DNA of 64,000 nucleotides, from assembly GCA_031280955.1 (NCBI GenBank), contig JAITGA010000006.1:1-64000 (forward strand). Reading direction: 5' to 3'. The stretch is from Lachnospiraceae bacterium. GTDB taxonomy: Bacteria; Bacillota; Clostridia; Lachnospirales; Lachnospiraceae. The translations under genes and the position numbers were made by a program. Of this stretch, positions 24,978-33,039 are shown piece by piece; position 1 is the stretch's first letter; every line of letters begins with the position of its first letter. Below the pieces are notes generated by a model that worked only from the letters and a program-made list of their open reading frames with translations, did not search any database and had not been told where the DNA came from.

Positions 24978-26792
24978 TTACTCTCCCGGCTGAAAGTCAA
25001 AGGTAATCGATATTGTATATACTTTTCCCAAAGCTTCAGGCGCAACCGGCATGGTCGTGACTCCGGCGGTGATACCATCTACAGTACGGATATCATTGGG
25101 TATAGCTGTGACCCAGTGATTGTAAAGGTTGAGGCGGGTCGTCTTGCCATCGTCAGTAGCGGTATATGGTCTGCCTATCATTTCATATACCTCGCCATTG
25201 ATTACGATTTCCAGAATATCTATGACATAGCCGGGGAACAGAGCCTCGCCGTTGGCAATGCCGATGGCAGAGAAAACAATACTGTTGGCAAAGCCGTCAA
25301 TAGTATCCGTAAAGTCAAGAGCTACCGTATAAATCCCTGGGCCGGTAATTTCCACGTCAGTTGCTTCTACGCCGCCGGTTTTGGCTTCGGGATTATAATC
25401 ATCACCGACACTATAAATAACCGCCCAGTCACCACTATTATACATGAGCCATGCCATGGCGATATTGTCCGGCAACCGTCCCGCATCCCTAGCATTGCTG
25501 AGGTCGTAGCGCATTTCATAAAAAGCTGCCTCTTCGATTTCATCCCTCGTCATGCGGGCTCGTGCTGCCCGACTGCGACTTTTGTAAAAGTCGGCAAAGT
25601 CTTCACAGAGATAACTAAGGGTATGACGGACATAAAATTGTGATGTATCCCATAGCATCGGGTGATAGCCATATAAGGCACAGTTGTTTAGGAAATTGCG
25701 ATGCCAATCAAGGGTATTGGCTTTGGGCGTACCATCCCTGTCAACCATGACAGCGTACTCACCAAGGACGACTCCATATCCCATGCGGGTAAACTGCTCC
25801 ATCTTTTTCAATTGCTCGTTCATGTGGGTGTAGTCTTTTTCTGTTCCCCATGTAGAGAGACTGATATTGATACAATATCCATCAGGGTCATAGTAGTGTA
25901 CCTTGATGATTAGTTTGTTATCAACAGTATCAGTCGGCATTTCAAAACGTTCATCAATGGTTAGGTTGATGTTGGTGTTGAATCCGGCAATCAAAAGGAA
26001 GCGGGAAGCATTGTTGCCGCCCGTACCCCTGACCACGTCTACAAATGTTTGGTTGATTAAGTTGGTCATCTCAAAACATTCATCATCATTGAGTGTGCCG
26101 GAATCGGCGGCGATGTCTTTGTCATTTAAGCGAAAACCCAGTTCTTCATTGGCAGATTCAAACATCACAAAATCGGAAAAGTGATTGTAGCGTTCTGATA
26201 TTTGCGTCCACATAGCGACATAGATATCCATTGCCGCCGCTCTCGTATCAGGGTTGGCAGAACCGAACATTCCCCACCAGCCACCGTCCCAGTGGTCGTT
26301 GATGACCACGTACATCCCTGCATTTCGTGCATAATGTATGATTTCCTCGACTCGTGCCAAGTAATCGTCACCGATGGTATAGTCTCCGGTTTCAAATGCC
26401 ATCGCATTAGTCCAGGCAACGGGAATCCGCAAGGCATCAAATCCCGACGCTTTGAGGAAGTCGATTATTTCCTGTGTTGTTTCCGGTTGCCCCCAGTGGG
26501 TTTCATAATCACGAACGGGTCTTCCCACGCCAAACGCTGAACGCCCATAAGCCTCCATGGTATTGCTGAGATTGATTCCCAAGCCCATCAGGTCAACCAC
26601 CTCCAAGGAAGTAAGCTCCGGTCTGATTGAGCCATCATCAAGATTAGATGTATCGTTGTCAACTACCACCACAGGCGGGGTATCATTTCCCGTGGTCGTG
26701 TCTTCCGGCGTCTGTTGGCAAGCACTCATACCCACCACCATGAGTAAGGCGGCGATAAGCCAATAGGAAACGCTCATTTTTTTGTTTTTCAC
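24978..26792 (-). CDS. GH5-family endoglucanase-like lipoprotein
   Basis: The 604-residue protein starts with a lipoprotein signal (lipobox MSAC, Cys25) and an Asp/Thr linker. A GH5 (clan A) barrel follows from about residue 60 to 390, with GFDALRIPVAWTN, VINDHWDGGWW, the acid/base pair NE at 215-216 in FESANEELG, HYYDPDGYC and the nucleophile Glu345 in LGEYAVM. A C-terminal beta-rich domain (about 440-600) resembles a carbohydrate-binding module. It would be anchored outside the membrane and cut beta-1,4-glucans or related glycans. AAAGGAG lies six bases before a GTG, which I take as the start; an ATG follows five codons later. Its promoter lies in the first copy of an 80-bp repeat. Confidence 0.85.
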   Translation of the reverse strand: MKNKKMSVSYWLIAALLMVVGMSACQQTPEDTTTGNDTPPVVVVDNDTSNLDDGSIRPELTSLEVVDLMGLGINLSNTMEAYGRSAFGVGRPVRDYETHWGQPETTQEIIDFLKASGFDALRIPVAWTNAMAFETGDYTIGDDYLARVEEIIHYARNAGMYVVINDHWDGGWWGMFGSANPDTRAAAMDIYVAMWTQISERYNHFSDFVMFESANEELGFRLNDKDIAADSGTLNDDECFEMTNLINQTFVDVVRGTGGNNASRFLLIAGFNTNINLTIDERFEMPTDTVDNKLIIKVHYYDPDGYCINISLSTWGTEKDYTHMNEQLKKMEQFTRMGYGVVLGEYAVMVDRDGTPKANTLDWHRNFLNNCALYGYHPMLWDTSQFYVRHTLSYLCEDFADFYKSRSRAARARMTRDEIEEAAFYEMRYDLSNARDAGRLPDNIAMAWLMYNSGDWAVIYSVGDDYNPEAKTGGVEATDVEITGPGIYTVALDFTDTIDGFANSIVFSAIGIANGEALFPGYVIDILEIVINGEVYEMIGRPYTATDDGKTTRLNLYNHWVTAIPNDIRTVDGITAGVTTMPVAPEALGKVYTISITFDFQPGE

Positions 26793-26806
26793 TTTCTACT
26801 CCTTTT

Positions 26807-26886
26807 GGCAGGTGGCTTAGTACACATCGAATCTACCTCTTACAGATTAGTCAAATCTCGTGTTTTTGTCAAGTAAGATGTGGAGG
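26807..26886. repeat. 80-bp direct repeat, copy 1 (promoter-bearing)
   Basis: This segment is identical, except for one base (ggtggct versus ggtgact), to 32931-33010. Similarity resumes after a 53-base interruption present only here (gctttattact at 26940-26950, matching 33012-33022) and continues for about 20 more bases. Both copies are in the same orientation, 6124 bp apart, and carry the same minus-strand promoter. Confidence 0.9.
26844..26872 (-). promoter_or_regulatory. Promoter of the GH5 gene (in repeat copy 1)
   Basis: On the minus strand TTGACA (26867-26872) and TAATCT (26844-26849) have a 17-bp spacer. The transcript would start near 26837, giving a ~45-base leader before the GH5 GTG start. 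Confidence 0.65.
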
Positions 26887-27135
26887 GTTTCCGCAAAATT
26901 TATCCTAAATTTATCCTAATAACTTATCTTTGAGTTTCCGCTTTATTACTCATCTTTGTTACTTATCTTTATTTCTTATTATTTCTTAATATTTCCGTAA
27001 AATTTACCTTTTGGCGAAAATCAGGTGAAAATTATCGTAAACATGTTGATATAGCATAGTTGCCATGGTGTCATGTTTGCTATTTTCAACCTATGTTTCC
27101 TGTGTTCCCGCGAACACATGACGAGGAGGGGTTGC

Positions 27136-27551
27136 ATGGCGATAGTACATCAAACGGACAAATGCTCTGGAATAACCTACGCATATGAAGTCGTATACCA
27201 TTGGGATAATGATAAAAATAATCTCGCACAAAGCGCACTTTGATTGGCAGAGTTGATATGGAGATCGGCGCGATAATACCAACCGATGGACGCATGAAAA
27301 AAACCGAGGTTCAGAGATTCCAGATCAATGAAGCGAGGGCTAGTACCGACAACAGAATACACAGGCTCTTCTAAGGCGCAACCTACTTGCTGTACGAGAT
27401 AGGCAATAAGCTTGGTCTGATAGATGATCTGCGGCAGTGCTTTTCCTATACATGCACACAGATACTGTCTCTGGTATATTATCTGATACTTGAAGATAAG
27501 AACCCCTTATACAGATTCGAGAAGTGGACGTCAATCCACAAACATCCATAA
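27136..27551 (+). pseudogene. Decayed IS1634-type (IS4-like) transposase
   Basis: From an ATG behind GAGGAGGGG the frame encodes HQTDKCSGITYAYEVVYHWD, matching the N-terminus of IS1634-family transposases. It stops at a TGA near 27241, but the next frame continues with RTKRTLIGRVDMEIGAIIPTDGR. After a further gap in coding, another frame gives YLLYEIGNKLGLIDDL and LILEDKNPLYRFEKW. At least two frameshifts and a lost middle show it is dead. It fills the 26.9-27.6 kb gap at the edge of the AT-rich island; the rest of that gap is AT-rich with no other gene seen. Confidence 0.75.
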
Positions 27552-27583
27552 TGAGATGCTGAGAGCAGAGCTAAAGAGGCGAG

Positions 27584-28891
27584 CTACATCTCACAATTGA
27601 ACCTTAACACTTCAGATATACTATGTCTTTGAGCATAATAGAGCAGGATGTTTGACATAAATAAAGTAACCACACAAACCCCAATAAACACTCCTACTAT
27701 TGCGATTAGGTACTGTAAAACACTTACACTTATATTTCCACTAAAGAACAAGATTGTGTAATAATTGAACAGTCTTATTAAAAACGCCGAAACTCCTGCC
27801 GAAAGGAAAGTAGAACTTAGTAATATTATCATCAATTCACTCGAACACAAAATATGAAGTGAAGCCTTTCCCATACCCATGGCACGCATCATTCCGTGAT
27901 AAACCATTTTGTTTTTCATTTGTGTTACTAAAACACTATATATATTTAAGAGAATAGCAGTTACAATACATACACCAATAATACTTAAAACATATCTTAT
28001 AATGATTTGAATTTTTACTATATATGAGTATTCCAATGCAGCAAGCTCGTTAAAAATGAACGAATTTACTAAACCTAATTCATTTAATGAATCAAACACC
28101 TTTTGTGAATTTTCAAAAGAATCGATGGGTGCATAGACAAAGGCATAATCTAAGTCATAAGAGGAAAATTCATCAACTGATGCAGATACAATGATTTGTG
28201 AATCAACTAAAAAATGGTGCATCATAAAATATTTGGCATCAATAACTCCAACAACCATCAAATCCTTAAAAATGTATTCACCATCAGCCATAAATGATAT
28301 CTTCTTTCCAATCATACTTTCATGGTTTTTTATACCAAATTGATTTAAAACAAAATCTGATATAAGCACTTCTCCATTTCCAGAAATATCACTTCCATAT
28401 ACTAATAACTGTCGTTTGGGGTGATGAAATGAAAAAAGAGCAAAATCACTTTGTGTCAAAACGGCATTGCTTCCCATTGATATTGAAAAACTCAAGCTTC
28501 GATTAAATGTTGCATCATTTGATAGAGAAGTGATATGCCAATAATAATAATCATCTTTAGTCTTCAGCATTATCTCATTATAATCTGAAAAACGATTCAC
28601 TTTCTGCGTTATTGTCGGAATCTCTATATTCTCTGTTAGTGCTATTTGTCGTAAAAGCTCTTCACTCTCCGTTGTAAAATAACCATGTTCATCAATAACG
28701 GCAACAAAAATGACTGAATTATAGTACGCTCTTCCATAAACAAGATTGTTGTAAAAATTAGTGATAATAACATTAAAGATAACAATCAAAATCATTATCA
28801 ACATTATCATTGATATAGCCGACATCATTTGTATGAAGAACCCTTGCTTCTTCATAGTGTTATAGAGAGATAATGAAACCCATTTTGTCAT
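27584..28891 (-). CDS. FtsX-domain ABC transporter permease (MacB-like), intact copy
   Basis: The 435-residue protein has one N-terminal membrane helix (about residues 20-48), a large extracytoplasmic domain (about 50-295) and three C-terminal helices (about 300-325, 352-380 and 392-420). This is the FtsX/MacB permease layout, with the characteristic RAMGMGKASLHIL coupling segment after the second helix. A good ribosome site (GGAG) precedes the ATG. It is the last gene of an AT-rich exporter operon. Its stop lies about 30 bp beyond the end of the dead transposase, so its far C-terminus could have been trimmed. Confidence 0.8.
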   Translation of the reverse strand: MTKWVSLSLYNTMKKQGFFIQMMSAISMIMLIMILIVIFNVIITNFYNNLVYGRAYYNSVIFVAVIDEHGYFTTESEELLRQIALTENIEIPTITQKVNRFSDYNEIMLKTKDDYYYWHITSLSNDATFNRSLSFSISMGSNAVLTQSDFALFSFHHPKRQLLVYGSDISGNGEVLISDFVLNQFGIKNHESMIGKKISFMADGEYIFKDLMVVGVIDAKYFMMHHFLVDSQIIVSASVDEFSSYDLDYAFVYAPIDSFENSQKVFDSLNELGLVNSFIFNELAALEYSYIVKIQIIIRYVLSIIGVCIVTAILLNIYSVLVTQMKNKMVYHGMMRAMGMGKASLHILCSSELMIILLSSTFLSAGVSAFLIRLFNYYTILFFSGNISVSVLQYLIAIVGVFIGVCVVTLFMSNILLYYAQRHSISEVLRFNCEM

Positions 28892-28916
28892 TTTCTTTTA
28901 CTCCTGGATATAATCG

Positions 28917-30069
28917 TTAATTGTTACGGATAATTGATATAATATCATGGTTTTTGTTTCGTATGTAAAATCTCAACAACACAAGTAATACCAACGTTTG
29001 AAGGACTCCCCAATTTACTAGAATGAGTAAAATGGAAACCTTAAATTCATATCTGTAAAGTCAAAATATCTTTGTGCATAAGCACTTATGTTACTTTGCA
29101 ACCATGACGAAGTAACACCAGAAATAATTACCGAAACAAGAATGAAGGAAAGAAGAATGAATATCTGACAAAAGAAGAACATAACACACAAAATATCTAG
29201 TGGTGTCATTCCTATTGCCATGTTAATCGCATAGAATCTTTTTCTTCTATTAAAGTATATGTTTATTAAGTTATATATGATACCAGTAAGAGCAATCAAT
29301 AAAATAGAGTTTAGTATGAAAAAGGTATAATATACCATTTGTACGGCAAATATTACATCTCTACTATAATGCACGTGTAAATTGTTCTTCTCTGCCCACC
29401 TGATAATGTTATTAAACTCCATAAACTTCAGCGGTTTTATAAATAGTGATAATCGTAGATTTAAGTAATCTTTTGTTAAAAGAGCGTATACACCTTGAGA
29501 AACATAGAAATGAAGTGTTCATCTGATTCAAAAATTCCCGCAACATATACTATACATAGTTCATTATTATCAAAATCATACATAGATAAATAACTATTCA
29601 AGGTTAATCCCAGAGCTTCTGCCATCTCTCCTGACATCCAAATCGGGTAATAATCATCTTCATGTGTTAAACTAATAATACACTCACCATTAATCAATAC
29701 CTCACTAATAAAATTAATGCTCGCTGTAGTGTTAGTGATATCATTAAGTAAAACACCACCCCAGAATAACTCATCAATCACATCATTAAAATTGTTTATA
29801 CTTAGATTTTGAGGTGTTACAGTAGCATCAATTAATTCTACTTGCATAGACAAAACAGACTGCGCGTCATCAATTGATATATTGGTAATATTTATAGTAT
29901 CAGCATTTATTTCCTTCAACTCATCGGAAATAAGTCCCGGTATGTTAGTTGCCAAGCTTAATAATCCAACAGATAACGAAAACAAGAGAACTGCAATTAT
30001 AGTGTAAAAAGAAAATATTCCTTTATTAGTTTTGATTTCCCAAAAAACTAAAAATAAGTAATCCTTCAT
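28917..30069 (-). pseudogene. FtsX-domain permease broken by two single-base deletions
   Basis: The coding signal starts with MKDYLFLVFWEIKTNKG after the ATPase stop and runs to about 29510, where the frame is lost. Reading on one frame over gives VSQGVYALLTKDYLNLRL and then the helices and coupling motif AINMAIGMTPLDIL. At about 29051 the frame is lost again, and the neighbouring frame supplies the last helix, ILLILVNWGVLQTLVLLVLL, ending at a TAA at 28917. Each break is repaired by adding one base. The repaired protein (~384 aa) has the same layout as the intact permease downstream. Either a real pseudogene or sequencing error is possible. Confidence 0.75.
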
Positions 30070-30077
30070 CTTTAATA

Positions 30078-30791
30078 TTATGTTATTTTTGTTTGCCATT
30101 GACAAATACATCCATCTTTCAACGTAATAGTCCGCTCTGCCCATGCTGCTTCTTCGTGACTATGCGTTACCATTATTACAGTATTGCCTTCATTTTTTAA
30201 CTTCATAAATATCTGCATTATAACTTCTGTGTTGACAGAATCTAAGTTACCACATGGTTCGTCTGCAAGAATCAACCTTGGATTATTTGCCAAAGCTCTA
30301 GCTATACACACTCTTTGCTTCTCTCCGCCTGATAGTGTATGCGTATAAGCTTTGTACTTATCATACATTCCCACCTTTCTCAGACATTCATCGATACGTA
30401 TTTTTCGTTCTCTTTTAGGTGTATTCCCTATTATTAGCGGAATTTCCACATTTTTATATACCTCATAAGATGGTTCTAAATAAAATGATTGAAAAATAAA
30501 ACCAATTCGCTTATTTCGTAAAATGGCTCTTTGTGAATCTGATAGTGTATTAATACCAACATTATCAATGATAATTTCACCGCCTGTTACCGTATCAAGT
30601 AATCCAATTATATTCAAAAGAGTAGATTTACCGCTGCCAGATTTTCCAACTACTGCAACAAACTCACCTGATTCAACACGCATAGAAACTCCGCTCAAAA
30701 CACTAAGTGGTATATCCCCGATTTCAAATTCCTTGTGAACATTGACACATTCGACCACGTTCATGCTCCTTATACGAGTTATGGAGTTCAT
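30078..30791 (-). CDS. ABC transporter ATP-binding protein (MacB/LolD-like)
   Basis: The 237-residue ATPase has Walker [11 protein letters not shown]-loop FIFQSFYL, signature TLSGGEKQR, Walker [14 protein letters not shown] and H-loop MVTHSHEEA, typical for partners of FtsX-type permeases. An internal ATG (codon 10) lies only one base after AAGGAG, too close for good initiation, so the earlier ATG is retained with doubt. It precedes the two permease genes. Confidence 0.88.
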   Translation of the reverse strand: MNSITRIRSMNVVECVNVHKEFEIGDIPLSVLSGVSMRVESGEFVAVVGKSGSGKSTLLNIIGLLDTVTGGEIIIDNVGINTLSDSQRAILRNKRIGFIFQSFYLEPSYEVYKNVEIPLIIGNTPKRERKIRIDECLRKVGMYDKYKAYTHTLSGGEKQRVCIARALANNPRLILADEPCGNLDSVNTEVIMQIFMKLKNEGNTVIMVTHSHEEAAWAERTITLKDGCICQWQTKIT

Positions 30792-30800
30792 GTGATTGTA

Positions 30801-31298
30801 CTATCGTGTATATATAAGTATCTTGCTTCCTAGATACATTTCTTTCCTATTTATATCAACCCATAGCCAAATACCCGGTGAACCGTCCTTTGGATTTCTA
30901 ATAGAATAATCGTATGCATTATTAATTTCATCATACCGAACTTCAGTAATAGGAATTTCTTTGTTGTTATACAAACTTGAAAAATCCATGTTCTTCATAA
31001 AATCTTGCTGTATTCTACCAAACTCCTCTCCTAGCTCTACAGGTAAATTGTTTTCATTTAAATAATTAATTGTTAGTGATAAAGCAGCATTTTTTTCAAG
31101 GTTTTTGTATTCCTCATATTCCAAATTCTCAATATAGATAGTACTTTCTGTCAATACAACAACTACTACACTACCATCATCATTAATATATGTGAAACTC
31201 CCATATAATGGTTTTGTGCTTGGTGTTGTTGAAATAAATAAAACAATTGATAATGATAGTAACAATATAACAGATATAATTGTTATAATTTTTATCAT
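30801..31298 (-). CDS. Membrane-anchored protein of unknown function in exporter operon
   Basis: The 165-residue protein has a single N-terminal helix (about residues 3-24) and an extracytoplasmic part rich in Tyr, Glu and Asn, with no family I recognise. I chose the ATG behind GAGGAAG; earlier in-frame starts lack a site. It lies nine bases upstream of the ATPase start and is AT-rich like its neighbours. A role as accessory or sensor protein of the ABC system is a guess from position only. Confidence 0.6.
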   Translation of the reverse strand: MIKIITIISVILLLSLSIVLFISTTPSTKPLYGSFTYINDDGSVVVVVLTESTIYIENLEYEEYKNLEKNAALSLTINYLNENNLPVELGEEFGRIQQDFMKNMDFSSLYNNKEIPITEVRYDEINNAYDYSIRNPKDGSPGIWLWVDINRKEMYLGSKILIYTR

Positions 31299-31398
31299 AA
31301 ACACTTCCTCTTTGAAAGGACTATATACATTATTACTTACACACAATTTACATAAACTAAAAACAGTGTATAAAACCAATCAAACCTTATCTTACTCT

Positions 31399-31733
31399 TT
31401 AGTTATGAAATAACATCGTTATTTGGTCATTCTGTAATGTAGCATAAGCTATGTTCCCCTCAATTGTGACATGCCAATGATTAGGATTTGACCTATGAGC
31501 TCTGTATGTACCATTAGTAACATGGCTATTACCATTAAAAGTTACACTAGGATTTACTACATTCATGCTGGAAACCGTGAATGTGCCACCGCCACTACTG
31601 TTTTCAATATTAAAAGTAGTGGTTGTAGTATTATTCCTTGTAGCCTTCCCGTTACAGCCTGTAGATCCTCCAATTAAAATGAACATCATACAGAACACAA
31701 GTATCAAGAGCAAATTCTTTTATACCTACTCAT
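31399..31733 (-). pseudogene. Small lipoprotein, apparently frameshifted in its signal peptide
   Basis: From the ATG at 31733 (with AAAGGA upstream) the frame reads MSRYKRI and then stops. Adding one T in the TTT run near 31714 joins it to LLLILVFCMMFILIGGSTGC, giving a complete lipoprotein signal. The mature part is ~80 residues, rich in Thr, Asn, Gly and Ser with beta-strand character. Without repair, translation would have to start at a TTG lacking the basic N-region. No family is recognised. Confidence 0.6.
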
Positions 31734-32097
31734 AACATTATTCCTTTCTATACTATGTTTTACTACACCACTCTTATTTTTGATGTATTTTACACCACTT
31801 CTGTCAATATACTAATTACGTTAATTTCATTTACTACCATTGCCATTTATTAACCACAAGAAATATTTTTGCATACTTAATTCATTTATGCAATATAAAT
31901 CAATAATATTTCTTTGCCAAAATTCTTTGCCAATATTTCTTACCCCTCTTAATATTTCAACAATTTCCAACAATTTCATTCCAACATTTTTCGTTCTTTT
32001 GGTTTTTTTCACAGTCAGTTTCTAGATATTCTTTGCTTTTGTGGACTTTAGTCCGAGAATTTTATTCTTGTGGGTGGGGTGGAAGTTAGTTTAAAAC
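31734..32097. other. AT-rich spacer between lipoprotein and HEPN gene
   Basis: This 364-bp stretch is strongly AT-rich with short repeated words (ttctttgcca twice, aacaattt-like repeats) and no convincing gene on either strand. Two short frames overlap on opposite strands here, without ribosome sites or family resemblance. The promoter of the lipoprotein-ABC operon should lie at its left end. Confidence 0.6.
31764..31807 (-). promoter_or_regulatory. Possible control region of the island ABC operon
   Basis: On the minus strand TTGACA (31802-31807) is followed by two copies of AGTGGTGTA (31791-31799 and 31764-31772), 27 bp apart. No good -10 box sits at the right distance from the TTGACA, so the promoter is tentative. 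The paired nonamers could be regulator sites. Confidence 0.3.
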
Positions 32098-32505
32098 TCA
32101 ATCGGCAGCAGAAGTTGGGAATACTATCCCATTGACATAATCCATTATTTTGGCGGCATATTTCATCGCCATTTTGCTGTCGGTTTCGTTTAATTCGAGT
32201 TCAGCTGGATAGCGTGGTAGAACAGCATAATCGGTCAGAGTGTCAGATTCTTTGCGGAAATTGTCAAAACCACTTTCATATCTAATGCACATTTTCAAGA
32301 GTTCTCTTAAATCGTGGGTTTTGGGCGGTTCAACTTCTTTAAATACCAGAAAGCACTTCAACATCTTTTCAGTAGCTTGTTGAGAATGAAAGCAAACGAT
32401 TTCAACAGGAATAGGGCGGTGCATTTCAAACAGAAGATGTGCCGCCGACAAATCCATATCTGCAAGCCGCTTCCACTCCGTGGTGATTTTATTCTCCTCG
32501 TTCAT
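32098..32505 (-). CDS. HEPN-domain protein (toxin half of MNT-HEPN pair)
   Basis: The 135-residue protein has the HEPN core: a WKRLADMDLSAAHLLFE helix, CFHSQQATEKMLKCFLV and PPKTHDLRELLKMC. HEPN proteins of this type are often RNases kept in check by a partner nucleotidyltransferase. The chosen ATG overlaps the 3' end of the MNT gene by 17 bp, showing translational coupling; an upstream in-frame start lies within the MNT gene and is less likely. Base composition is closer to the genome core than the surrounding island. Confidence 0.8.
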   Translation of the reverse strand: MNEENKITTEWKRLADMDLSAAHLLFEMHRPIPVEIVCFHSQQATEKMLKCFLVFKEVEPPKTHDLRELLKMCIRYESGFDNFRKESDTLTDYAVLPRYPAELELNETDSKMAMKYAAKIMDYVNGIVFPTSAAD

Positions 32506-32815
32506 ATAGCAGAACCCCTTCTCTTGCGATTTTTCGCTCCAATGTAACCCCTTTTGCACGGCGGTTAAATATTTCGGATGTTCCGGCTAACAGATCGATT
32601 GGTTTATCAACGTCCACTTCCCACATGGCAGAACGTGCCTGTCGCATAGCTTCAATCGGACGTATGCCGTTATCGGGAATGACGATATATAAATCGTAAT
32701 CGCTATCCTCGTCAGCGGCTCCGTTTGCATACGAGCCGAAAAGATATAGCTTTTCAACATTAACAGCCGCCAAAATGCTATCTTTGATTTTTATGATTTC
32801 TTCGTTTATTACCAT
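32489..32815 (-). CDS. Minimal nucleotidyltransferase (MNT) domain protein (antitoxin half)
   Basis: The 108-residue protein has the polymerase-beta-type signature GSYANGAADEDSDYDLYIV (GS with the DxD pair), typical of MntA-like antitoxins that AMPylate their HEPN toxin. The chosen ATG follows GAGAGG; a longer frame upstream of it has no homology. It sits downstream of the second 80-bp repeat copy, whose promoter probably drives it with a ~145-base leader. Confidence 0.82.
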   Translation of the reverse strand: MVINEEIIKIKDSILAAVNVEKLYLFGSYANGAADEDSDYDLYIVIPDNGIRPIEAMRQARSAMWEVDVDKPIDLLAGTSEIFNRRAKGVTLERKIAREGVLLYERGE

Positions 32816-32930
32816 AAATATACCTCTCTTAATGTTGCAAGATTGAGCGGTTATATCTTTTGAAAATCCGACTCTTACCCGAGCTGACTTGCTCCACAAA
32901 ATCCATATTGCAAAACGTATTTTCGTTCAC

Positions 32931-33010
32931 GGCAGGTGACTTAGTACACATCGAATCTACCTCTTACAGATTAGTCAAATCTCGTGTTTTTGTCAAGTAA
33001 GATGTGGAGG
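32931..33010. repeat. 80-bp direct repeat, copy 2 (promoter-bearing)
   Basis: This matches 26807-26886 with one difference, in the same orientation. It lies between the ABC exporter gene end (33040) and the MNT gene. Similarity to copy 1 continues to about the exporter stop codon, so the duplication reaches the 3' edge of that gene. Confidence 0.9.
32968..32996 (-). promoter_or_regulatory. Promoter in repeat copy 2, upstream of MNT-HEPN
   Basis: It has the same hexamers as the GH5 promoter: TTGACA (32991-32996), a 17-bp spacer and TAATCT (32968-32973) on the minus strand. The next gene in that direction is the MNT antitoxin. Confidence 0.6.
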
Positions 33011-33039
33011 TGCTTTATTACTGGCTTTGTTACTTATCT

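Noticed and set aside
31827-32025. Two overlapping ~61-codon frames on opposite strands
   Set aside because: AT-rich low-complexity sequence without ribosome sites or recognisable motifs.
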